From the NCBI GenBank assembly GCA_015229165.1, contig JADGCD010000120.1, positions 1 through 6,639 of the forward strand: 6,639 nt of DNA, read 5' to 3'. Source of the DNA: Nitrospinota bacterium. Its GTDB lineage: Bacteria > Nitrospinota_A > UBA7883 > JADGGD01. Position numbers and translations under genes: made by a program. Under the pieces are notes generated by a model. That model worked only from the letters and a program-made list of their open reading frames with translations. It made no database searches and was not told the DNA's origin. Position 1 is the first letter of the stretch. The number at the start of each line of letters is the position of its first letter. Of the stretch, positions 1 through 6,639 are shown piece by piece.

Positions 1-3000
1 TGCTGTCGGAAAGGCGCGCGCTCTGGGCGAGTTTGGACTCGATGAACATCTGACCGTCCAGTTCGAGCGCGCCGCTGACGGCGGCATGCATCTGGCCACG
101 CAGGCGGGTTTCGTTGTCGGCCAGATGGAGCGTGTAGTTGCCGGATGCGGTGGCCACATTGGCATCCAGGGCGCTGCCCCAGCGGTTCCAGGCCACGTCG
201 AGACGATTGGCGGACAGTTCCAGACCAGGAACCACGTCGAAAGTCACATCCCCCTCGGCGGCCACGGCGTAACGATTGGTGACGACAGCCCCCTCGGTCG
301 TGTTGCGCAGGACGATGGCCCCGGAACCATTGGCGAGGGTGACCCCAACCCCACCCGGCTTCAGATAGCCGCCCAGGGCGTTGATGCCGATGGCCAGGTC
401 GGTGGTGGTGACGCCGTTTTGCGTCTGGGTGGCGGTGACGAGCTTGAACGCGCCGTTCAGTGTGCCAAGGCCGGTCACGGCCAGGGCGCCGTTGGTAATG
501 GTCACCTCCTTGCGGGCGATGCCGTCCGCGAAGGTCACCTGGCTGTCCGGTGTCGTCAGGCCGGTCTTGACCGCCATGTCGATGGCCCGGCCCAGGGCGT
601 TGACGCGCAATTCGGCATTGGCTACCAGGGTGACGGCACTATCGAACCCCTGCAATCCGGCAACGCCCGATGCCACCAGGGCGTAACCCGGCTTGGGCGC
701 GATGCCCCCCAGCACCGGCGGGGTGTCGCGGGAGAGGATCAGCCCGACCTTGGTGTTGGTCAACGCTACCCCGGCATCCCCGGCGCCCACGAAGGCATTG
801 ACACTGGCCGCGCCCACCAGGAGGTAATTCGGCGGCTGTTCCACAGCGCGGGACAATCCCAACGTGACCGCCGGCAGGCTCCGCCCGGCCAGCGCCCCGG
901 CCCCCAGCAGCAGAAAACGGCCATTTTCACCAATGGTCGCCACCGTGACGTTGTGCCGTCCGATGCCGGGCAAGGTCTGGAGGCTTTGTTCCAGCAGGAC
1001 GCGAATCTGCTCGTTCGTCTTGCCGGTCAATTCCAGGTTTTGCGCCCAGGCGGCATGACGAACCACGTCCGCCACCTTGCCATCATTCATGGTCAGATCG
1101 ATGGACTGGACCGCCATCACCCGCAAGGACGCCACATTTTGTCCGGCCAGGGCATTTTGAAAATGGACCTCCCACGACCCGTCCGCCGCCTTGACCACCG
1201 ACACGTTGCCCACGCCCCCGGCAATCCCCGCCAGGGCGGTGGAAAGCGCATCGGCGGTCAATCCGTCGGCCCGCAACGGGGTACTGTAAAGATTGCCGAG
1301 CGCCAACTGGAAATAACCCGTCCCGGCCCCAAGGGTGATGCGTTGCGCCTCCGAGGTGGTGGCCCCCACGGTGGTCTGGGTCAGATGGGCGTTGGGAGCC
1401 GCCAGGGGCGCGACGATCCGGGTCATGGCCGGGATCTCCTGCCCCACAGCGGAACCGCCGAAGGTGACGCGATACTGCCCGCTTGCCGCATCGAGCGCCA
1501 CCGCTACCGTGGCCCCGGTGGAACCGAAACTCATGCCGTTTTCGTTCCGCGCCGCCGCAAGCGCGGTCTGGATAGTCGTGGCGTCGGCATGAAAATCAAG
1601 CGGCGCGGTGGTGTAGGTCCCGGCCCCGGAAATGGCCCCGGAAACCAATGTGGTGAGAGAAGCCTGCGGGGCCAGCCGTGGCGTGACCACTCGCGTCATC
1701 TGGGGAATGGCCTTGCCGAGCGCATCTCCGCCAAACGCCACCCGCCAGGCATTGAGGGCCGCATCGACGCTCACCGTGACCGTGACCCCGGCGGGCAGAA
1801 CGCTGGCAAGGGCGGTTTGCACCTGAGCCGCGCTGGCGTTCAAGCCGATGGATCCGGTAGCGTAGTTCTGCCCGTTGTACTGAAGGCTCAATGTGAAATT
1901 GCCGCGCGCATCGGCCGGGAAGCGATCCACGAGGTGAACCGCCCCGGTGGCGCTGCTGGTCACCACCCCGGCGGTGACGGGCGAGAGCAGATAGGCGATG
2001 GAGGCGGTGACCCCGGTATTGCTCACCGTCAACGGCCCCAGGGCCAACACCTGATCCTTGATCGCGTCGGCGAAGGCGATGGTGTAGATCTGGTCGTTGG
2101 AGGGGGAGACCATCTGCTTGACGGTGATGGTGTCCGACTTGACCACCTTGACCACGGATCCGCTCGCATAGGCCGTGGTGGTGGAGGCCCCGGAGGGGAC
2201 CAGCTTTGCCAGCGCCTCGAAAATCTGACGCGCCTGGGTCTCCTGGGCGTTGGTGAACTTGGCCGAGGCGCTCTTGAGGCTCTTGGTGAACTGGAAGGTG
2301 AAACCGTCGGAATTGTTGGTCCCCCCGTTGGGCAGGACGATTTCCAACTGATATTGGCTGGAAAGTGCCGCCGCAATGGCCTGGGACTCGACCCGTGTGC
2401 CGCCGGAGGTGGCCAGCGAAGCGGAAGGATCGACGGGCGGGGTGAGATACAGCCCCGTGCCGCCGGGGGTCGCATCGGCCTGGATGGGCACACCTGCCAT
2501 GGCCCCCTGGAATTCGATGACAAAGCCCGTGGCACGTCCCCCGGTCACGCTGACCGTCCCCGCCCCGATCAGGGTTTCCAGGGAGGTGCGCAGTTGACCG
2601 GCGAAGGCGGCATCCGCAAGTTGCACCCCGCCACTGCTGATGGTGCTGGCGTAAACCGTGCGACCGTCAAGGGTCAGGCCGTAGCGTCCCTCCCGGAAAG
2701 CGCCACCGGAATAGGCCGCCAGCTCGATCTTGCTGTTGGTCTTGATGTTGAAATCAAACCCCAGGGTATGGCTCCCCTCGGTATTGGCCGGGATGGGATC
2801 GATGCGCTGGATCGCGCCGCTTGAGGAGGTGGCCTGTTTTTCCACCGAGACCGTGCCCCAATTGGCGGTGAAGGCCGGGTCCGCAGGCTGGGTCATGGTC
2901 AGGCCGGTGACCGCCGTTCCGGCATGCTGGCCGATCAAGGCGATGTCGAAACCGTTCTGCCGGTCCCCCGTCACCTCGACGTTGCCGGTGCCGAACAGGA

Positions 3001-6000
3001 GTTGCAGGGCGTTGCGCAAGCGGGCGCGCCACTGGGAGTTGTCCGTGCCGGACAACACCACCGAAGCGAGCGCCTGGCCATAATAGAACAGATACTCCCC
3101 ATCACGGCTGCGCGAACCATCGGCGCTGGCCACGTCCAGATGAAAGAGGGAGTCGCTCTGCACCCCGCCCCGTGTCTCCTCGGTGACGGTGCCCGCAACC
3201 CCGGCGTCGGCGGCGCGGGTGTCGATGGCCGGATCGATGCGGTTGATCTGGGACTGGCTGACGGCGAATTCACCACTGAGGCGGGCATATCCTCCGGCCA
3301 AATCGACATCCACCGCGCCCGCCAGTTCCAGGTTGCCCTGGCTGTCGAAACGGGTGGCGAACTGGCCGGTCAGGGCCAAGCCGTCCACCCCGGTCACCGA
3401 GGCGGTACCGGTCACGATGCCGCTGCGCTGAGAATCGCCCCAAACACCGGAAACATTGTCCCGGCCCAGATAGAGATCGCCGGTGCCATGGCTCAGGCCC
3501 ACGCGGGCGCCGTTGGCCTCCAGGCCGACTTCCACGTCGCTGGCCACCAGATGCCAGGCCCGCTCCCCCTGCGCGGACTGCTCCATGACGATCAGGAAGG
3601 TTCCCGCGACCTTGGCCGGCCCGAATTGCATCGCGCCGTCCACCATGAGTTCAAAAAGCCGCCTGCCCGCGTCCAGGGTCACCGAGACATCCGGCGAAAG
3701 GGCCAGACCCAACTGGTGAGCAGACCAATCCACTACCGGATCGGTTCCGCCCAGCACCGGAGCGCCATTCACCAACCGGGCGTTGATCTCCAGGGTGGCG
3801 ATGTTCACCTCGGCCAGTCCATACCCGGCCAGGGTCGCCCCGCCGACGCGCGCCTTGCCGGTCAGCCAACGGCGCTGACTGCCGGTGGTCTCCCGGCTCA
3901 AGACCACGCCCATCTCCACATCCCGCAAGGCCGCTCCCATGGCCCCGGTTCCCAGGGTGGCGCCGATCCCGGCCCCGCCGAACAGGAGTTGATCCACCGT
4001 CACATCGCCGCCGCCATCGGTCAGGCTCACCGTCTGCCCCACCCGGCTTTCGAGGAACACCTCGCCATCCACCGACAACACCCCGGCCAGATCCACCGTC
4101 ATGTGACCGCGCACGCGGGACTCGTCAACCAACAGATTGAGGACGTACTCCTGACTCCCCGTGGCCACGATGACATTTTCCAACGCCTCGCCCAGACGGT
4201 TGCAGGCCACCTGGACCCGGTCGGCGGTCACGGTCAAACCGTCCGCACCCGTCAAGGCGAAACCGCCCTCGACCTGCAAGGCGAACCCCCCCTGGACCGC
4301 ACCAGCCTTTTTGAGCAACACCGCGCCGGTGACATCGGTCATGGCGGCGGCAAGCCCGCCCAGACCAAGGGTGCCGGTCATGCCGGCCACGCCAATGCGC
4401 AGTTCGGTGACATCCCCCACGGTCTGGCTGCGAATGGCCAGCGCGCCGGTGAGGCTGCCCAGACCAGTCACCGTCAGGGTCCCGGAGGTGATGACCAGCT
4501 CCTGCAACGCCCGGCCATCGGCAAAGGAGATGGCGATGGGGGCACCAGCCACGCTCACGCTCTGGTCCACCGCGTCACCCATGGTGTTGACCCGCACCAT
4601 GGCGTCGGCGCTCATGGCGATCCCGCCATAGCCGCTCAAGGAGGCGGTACCGCTGGCCATCAGGGCATACCCGGCCCGGCCCAGGCCGTCACGCGCCATG
4701 TACAGCCCAAGAGTGCCATTGGTGACCGCAACACCCGCGCCGAAATTGCCCGTCACGCCGCTCATGCCCACCTTCAACGCGGTGGCCGACTTTTCCACCG
4801 CGAAATTGCCCGTCATCGCGCCGAAGCCGTCGAGGGTCAGGGTGACGCCCGTCCCGGAAAGATCGAGGTCATTGCCATTGAAGGCGGTCACGAACGCACC
4901 GCTCAGCCCGACACCCGCCAGACCGGACAGGGTGGCATTTCCGCTCAGGGAACCCGATCTGGTCGCATTGGAAAGATAAAGGTCCCCTGCCCCGTTGCTG
5001 ATGGCCACCTTGGAACCGCCTGCCGCAACCGCCACCTCGACCCCGTTGGCCTTGATGTCCCAGATGCGATTGCCCGCGCCATCCTTGTCCAGGATGACCG
5101 TGAAATTCCCGGCCAGACGGGCCGGACCCATCTCGATGGCCCCATTGACCGGGATTTCGTAGCGGCGGTCCACCATATCGATCACCGCCTGCCTGCCCGC
5201 GTCCGCAGCGCTCAAGGCCAGGGTCCTGGCCTGCGTCCCGGACCAGTCCAGCACCTGCGCGGTGGCATCGAGGGCGCCATTGGCATCCAGCGCCTGGTTG
5301 ATGTTGAGCGCAGCGCTTTGCAGATCGGAGAGGGTGTAACCCGCCAGCGAGATCCCGCCCAGATTGGCCTTCGAGGTGAGCCAGCGCCGGGTGGCGTTTT
5401 GCTCCGTGGAGAGCACCATGGCCAGGTCGATGCCGCTCAAGGCCGCCACCGCGTCCCCCGCGCCCACGCTGGCCGTAAGCCCCGTGCCGCCGAACACCAA
5501 CTGATCCAGGCTCACCGCCTGCCCACCGCCAGCCAGCTTGGAGGCAACGTTGGCGATGCTTTCGACGAAGATCTCGCCCTGAACGGTCAACCCCGCCACG
5601 GCGGCGGTGGCACTGCCCCGCAGACGGGTCTCGTTGTCGAGCAGATTGACCTGGCGGGTGGTGCCGTTGCCGAGGGTGATCTCCCGATTGACCACGGCCT
5701 CGCCCAGGCGGTTGTAATTGACCTGCATGGCTGGTGCGGTCAAGGTCACCCCGGAAATCCCGGTCAAGGCCACGCTTCCCTCGGCCTGGAGCGCGTATTT
5801 GCCCGCATTGACCCCCGTCTTGCGCAACAGCACCGCGCCGGAGCCACTGGTCAGGGTGGCGCCGATTCCACCGAGGGTCAGGGTGCCCGACGCGCCGGAA
5901 AGACCAACGAGCAGATCGTTCGGGGTGTTGAGGATGGCCAGATTGCCTTGCAGGGAACCCAGGCCGGCCACGGTGAAGTTGCCATTGGTGATGGCGACCT

Positions 6001-6639
6001 CCTGCACCGGCTCCCGTTGCGTGAACTGCAACACCACCCCATTCACCGTGACATCCAGCGTCCGGCCCAGGGTGTTGACCCGCACGCTGGCTGCGGCGTT
6101 GAGCGTGATCCCATTGAACCCGGTCAGATTGGCCGTCCCATTGGCCACCAATGCATAACCGGCCCGCGACTCGCTCAGGGCATCGATGTAGACCCCCACA
6201 TCGAGATTGCTGACCGCCAGGCCCACGTTGCCACTCCCGAAGCTGGCGGAAACCCCGGTCGCCCCGATCAGGATCGCCCCACCCTGGCGGCTCACGGTAA
6301 AATCGCCATTCAGGACCCCGAACTCCCCCAGAGCCAGGGCCATGCCGGTTCCGGTCAGGGTGATGGCCCCCTGATCGAAAGCGGCGGTCAGGTTGCCCGC
6401 CAGGGAGACCCCGCTCAAGCCGTCGATCATGGCCGCGCCGGAAAAACTCCCGGAACGCGTGTTGCCCGGTCCCAACACCAGGGAACCGGTGGCATGCTCG
6501 ATCCCCACCTGCGCCCCTCCGGCGGCCAGGGCCAGGTCGGCATTGTTGGCGGTGATGGTCCAAACCTTGTCCGCGCCGCTTTGGTCGAGGGTGATGGCAA
6601 AATCCCCGCTCACCCTGGACCCGCCCAGTTGCAGACCGC
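1..6639 (-). CDS. Internal fragment of a giant, repeat-rich, probably extracellular protein (both ends outside the window)
   Basis: One minus-strand frame is open across the window: the first complete codon is 6637-6635, the last is 4-2, and 2,212 codons contain no stop by my reading. The frame is supported by protein repeats that align only in it: two full copies of a roughly 500-residue unit and a third split copy. The translation is rich in Gly, Ala, Val, Thr, Ser and Leu with alternating hydrophobic residues and recurrent Gly turns, suggesting an all-beta, elongated structure. I found a single Cys (in the QVACNRLGEA segment near residue 815), which suits an exported protein. No start, signal peptide, membrane segment, RTX nonapeptides, enzyme motif or secretion domain lies here, so function is unknown. 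Surface adhesin, matrix protein or cell-envelope structural protein are possibilities by analogy. It resembles giant proteins I recall from magnetotactic proteobacteria and other environmental bacteria, but family membership is unproven. I am confident of the gene and not of the role. Confidence 0.93.
2..829 (-). repeat. Long repeat unit, copy 3, second part (runs off the window)
   Basis: Residues 1937-2212. NYLLVGAASVNAFVGAG matches the ALKVGMSGVTGNFGAG point of copy 2 and restores the interrupted unit. The first sub-module core is GYALVASGVAGLQGFD ... LRVNALGRAID (nt 688-578, residues 1984-2020). KEVTITNGALAVTGLGTLNG matches QELVITSGTLTVTGLGSLTG of copy 2. The second core is RYAVAAEGDVTF ... 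VAWNRWGSALD (nt 274-164, residues 2122-2158), with an Arg-Trp in place of Arg-Leu. ADNETRLRGQM and GQMFIES follow, and the window ends before the expected RRWLT and DWS segments, which should lie just beyond position 1. Confidence 0.85.
857..1096 (-). repeat. Inserted-family unit R7
   Basis: Residues 1848-1927. The opening strands are replaced by a more polar stretch (DGKVADVVRHAAWAQNLEL). From TNEQIRVLLEQSLQTLPGIG onward the plan is regular: HNVTVATIGENGRFLLLG, then ALAGRSLPAVTLG. It is the last unit before copy 3 of the long repeat resumes about ten residues later. Confidence 0.62.
1097..1321 (-). repeat. Inserted-family unit R6
   Basis: Residues 1773-1847. TGYFQLALGNLYSTPL is followed by LTADALSTALAGIAGG, then GNVSVVKAADGSWEVHFQNA and the close LAGQNVASLRVM. 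The linker EAQRITLGAG directly precedes it. This unit has both the GNV strand and the ALAGxNV turn, which makes it a good query for finding the family. Confidence 0.7.
1412..1627 (-). repeat. Inserted-family unit R5
   Basis: Residues 1671-1742. It is very close in its second half to R4: ATVAVALDAASGQYRVTFGG and GQEIPAMTRIV against the corresponding VAFGG ... IPQMTRVV. The first strand is degenerate (GAGTYTTAPLDFHAD), but ATTIQTALAAARNENG keeps the helix-like segment. R4 and R5 are probably the product of a later tandem duplication within the block. Confidence 0.72.
1685..1903 (-). repeat. Inserted-family unit R4
   Basis: Residues 1579-1651. GNFTLSLQYNGQNYATG and ASAAQVQTALASVLPAG give the most canonical reading of the repeat plan in this window. 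They are followed by VTVTVSVDAALNAWRVAFGG and the close GKAIPQMTRVV. The linker VHLVDRFPADA lies just before it. Confidence 0.72.
2024..2362 (-). repeat. Inserted-family unit R3, diverged and enlarged
   Basis: Residues 1426-1538, the longest and least typical unit. SSQYQLEIVLPNGG and GFTFQFTKSLKSAS stand in for the opening strands. NAQETQARQIFEALAKLV is the helix-like segment, and QIYTIAFADAIKDQVLALG fits the closing strand and turn. The middle is Lys-, Ser- and Thr-rich (SVVKVVKSDTITVKQMV) and has no Gly-Asn-Val strand. Its place in the series comes from order and the YTIAF strand rather than strong similarity. It could be a separate small domain. Confidence 0.4.
2468..2692 (-). repeat. Inserted-family unit R2
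   Basis: Residues 1316-1390. EGRYGLTLDGRTVYAS opens the unit. GQLRTSLETLIGAG is the helix-like part, followed by TVSVTGGRATGFVIEFQG and the close AMAGVPIQADATP. It pairs closely with R1: both have an IxRIDP linker upstream (here at residue 1276), a Gly-Ala or Gly-Thr-Gly turn and a VTG strand end, so R1 and R2 look like a direct duplication. Confidence 0.65.
2888..3103 (-). repeat. Inserted-family unit R1
   Basis: Residues 1179-1250. It begins DGEYLFYYGQALAS, has the helix-like RARLRNALQLLFGTG, then GNVEVTGDRQNGFDIALIG and the close HAGTAVTGLTMTQ. It is preceded by the INRIDPAID linker at residue 1131 and a polar spacer. The GNVEVTG and AGTAVTGLT segments are the clearest match to the general plan. 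Confidence 0.65.
3257..3607 (-). repeat. Long repeat unit, copy 3, first part (interrupted)
   Basis: Residues 1011-1128. AGTFLIVMEQSAQG with the Trp-containing ERAWHLVASDVEV matches the openings of copies 1 and 2. It continues through GLSHGTGDLYLG (compare ISNGAGDLYL in copy 2), then TGVDGLALTGQF and LSGEFAVSQ, which matches MTGNFAVEK of copy 2. A small extra stretch (GRDNVSGVWGDSQR) is present relative to the other copies. Homology stops after the FAV strand at about nt 3257, where the block of different repeats starts. The remaining part of the unit is found only after that block, at nt 829. Confidence 0.8.
3608..5113 (-). repeat. Long repeat unit, copy 2 (about 502 residues)
   Basis: Residues 509-1010, directly abutting copy 1 and aligning with it along its whole length. 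It opens AGNFTVILDKDG followed by RIWDIKANG, matching the copy 1 opening. The first sub-module core is GYALMASGTASLSGYGG ... VRVNTMGDAVD (nt 4672-4565, residues 656-691). The second is GFALQVEGGFALTG ... VACNRLGEAL (nt 4288-4181, residues 784-819). Then come VDESRVRGHM, GEVFLES, VDQLLFGGAG, QRRWLTGKARVGG (Trp codon at nt 3868-3866), LAGYGL, VVDWSAHQL, and VDGAMQFGPAKV at the junction with copy 3. Conserved blocks are spread evenly while the intervening residues differ, so this is a diverged duplication rather than a recent one. This unit is the best reference for defining the repeat, because it is complete and uninterrupted. Confidence 0.87.
4741..4815. repeat. Short exact direct repeat, 15 nt, 60 bp apart
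   Basis: The 15-mer cgaaattgcccgtca occurs at 4741-4755 and again at 4801-4815. On the coding strand it encodes the TGNF of MTGNFAVEK and of VTGNFGAG, 20 residues apart in copy 2. The flanks differ, so this is probably a local trace of short strand-sized duplication, or chance in a low-complexity coding context, rather than a functional site. Confidence 0.55.
5114..6610 (-). repeat. Long repeat unit, copy 1 (about 499 residues)
   Basis: Residues 10-508 of the open frame. The unit opens with SGDFAITLDQSG and a Trp four to five residues on (KVWTITANN), followed by a Gly-rich strand-turn stretch. It holds two related sub-modules. The first has the core GYALVANGTANLTG ... VRVNTLGR (nt 6160-6062, residues 160-192). 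The second has KYALQAEGSVALTG ... VNYNRLGEA (nt 5800-5699, residues 280-313). Each core is preceded by a VG(L/A)SG-type segment. After these come LLDNETRLRG and EIFVES, the LDQLVFGGTGL segment, the TRRWLTSKANLGG motif (Arg-Arg-Trp near nt 5389-5381), LAGYTL, and VLDWSGTQA, ending with INGAIE-like NGAIEMGPARL at the junction with copy 2. The residues before 10 look like the tail of a preceding unit, so further copies probably lie upstream of the window. Confidence 0.85.

Larger units (their letters stand above)
830..3256 (-). other. About 808-residue block of a second repeat family inserted inside copy 3
   Basis: Residues 1129-1936. The sequence between FAVSQ and NYLLVGAAS has no counterpart in copies 1 or 2, where the equivalent point is only a few residues long. 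It is built of about seven degenerate units (listed separately) with a shared plan: a linker with an (I/V)xR(I/V)D or QRIT pattern, a G-x-F/Y-x-L strand, a short helix-like stretch ending in L or AL, a GNV-x-V type strand, an F-x-I/V-x-F/G strand, and a closing A/G-x-x-(I/V/L)-x-x-(M/L)T turn. Linkers are visible at residues 1131 (INRIDPAID), 1276 (IQRIDPIPA), 1567 (VHLVDRFPA) and 1763 (EAQRITLG). From memory this plan resembles a roughly 100-residue repeat (FTLxFxGQTT ... ASAAxVQxAL ... GNVxVT ... VxFxGALAGxNVPQLT) common in giant bacterial proteins, but I cannot assign a named family. Confidence 0.8.

Noticed and set aside
381..686. Shorter plus-strand frames such as this one and those at 4161-4631 and 5718-6158
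   Set aside because: All are out-of-phase antisense frames, rich in Pro, Ala, Ser, Thr and Val, and they recur at homologous positions of the gene repeats only because the underlying coding repeats recur. No convincing ribosome binding site or domain supports them.
86..2824. A 912-codon open frame on the plus strand that could be read as a large gene
   Set aside because: It lies exactly codon-on-codon antisense to the giant gene. Stops in that frame need TTA, CTA or TCA codons in the gene, and these are rare in GC-rich DNA. The frame ends at a TCA serine codon (2824-2822). Its translation is a Gly/Arg/His/Gln-rich string without recognisable domains, and the repeats are coherent only on the minus strand.
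830..3256. Transposon or prophage cargo as an explanation for the interrupted copy 3
   Set aside because: The block stays in frame, has the same base composition and codon style as its flanks, shows no terminal inverted repeats or target duplication that I can see, and encodes structural repeats instead of transposase or phage proteins.
4869..6563. A 564-codon minus-strand frame overlapping the long repeats
   Set aside because: It is in a different phase from the 2,212-codon frame, and its translation is a Gly/Arg/Gln/His-rich product typical of shifted reading of GC-rich DNA. The repeat structure is lost in it.
1..6639. RTX calcium-binding nonapeptides or cadherin-like repeats, expected in many giant secreted proteins
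   Set aside because: I looked for GGxGxD-type arrays and DxDxN-type cadherin motifs and found none in the open frame. If present they would have to be outside the window.
1..6639. Internal gene boundary, promoter, terminator or non-coding RNA
   Set aside because: The minus-strand frame is uninterrupted and repeats continue through it, leaving no space between genes. GC-rich stem-forming stretches are coding repeats without T-runs that would suggest a terminator.

Overview
The whole window lies inside one gene. In the minus-strand frame whose complete codons run from 6637 down to 2, I read 2,212 consecutive codons by eye without a stop. Neither the start codon nor the stop codon is in the window. 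The product is therefore an internal fragment (at least 2,212 residues) of a giant protein rich in Gly, Ala, Val, Thr, Ser and Leu, with only one cysteine found. I see no intergenic space, RNA gene, CRISPR, insertion sequence, promoter or terminator. Residue numbers below count from the codon at 6637-6635.

Layout, in direction of translation. Residues 10-508 (nt 6610-5114) and 509-1010 (nt 5113-3608) are two consecutive copies of a roughly 500-residue unit. Each contains two related sub-modules (core spacing about 120-140 residues), then a segment carrying an RRWLT motif and a DWS motif. A third copy begins at residue 1011 (nt 3607) and breaks off at about residue 1128 (nt 3257). An unrelated block of about 808 residues (nt 3256-830) follows, made of about seven degenerate repeats of 72-113 residues. 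Copy 3 then resumes at the homologous point (nt 829) and runs off the low-coordinate end of the window.

The organism cannot be named from this fragment. The DNA is GC-rich and codon third positions are mostly G or C. Giant, Cys-poor proteins with mosaics of such repeats are known from environmental Gram-negative bacteria such as magnetotactic proteobacteria, sulfate reducers, planctomycetes and cyanobacteria. A free-living GC-rich Gram-negative is my best guess, with low confidence. A secreted or surface-exposed structural or adhesive role is inferred from size, composition and repeats only. No signal peptide, secretion domain, RTX nonapeptide array, catalytic motif or anchor is visible here.

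The most notable feature is the architecture: a second repeat family sits inside one copy of a larger repeat unit without destroying the flanking repeat. The long plus-strand open frames are antisense shadows of this gene.
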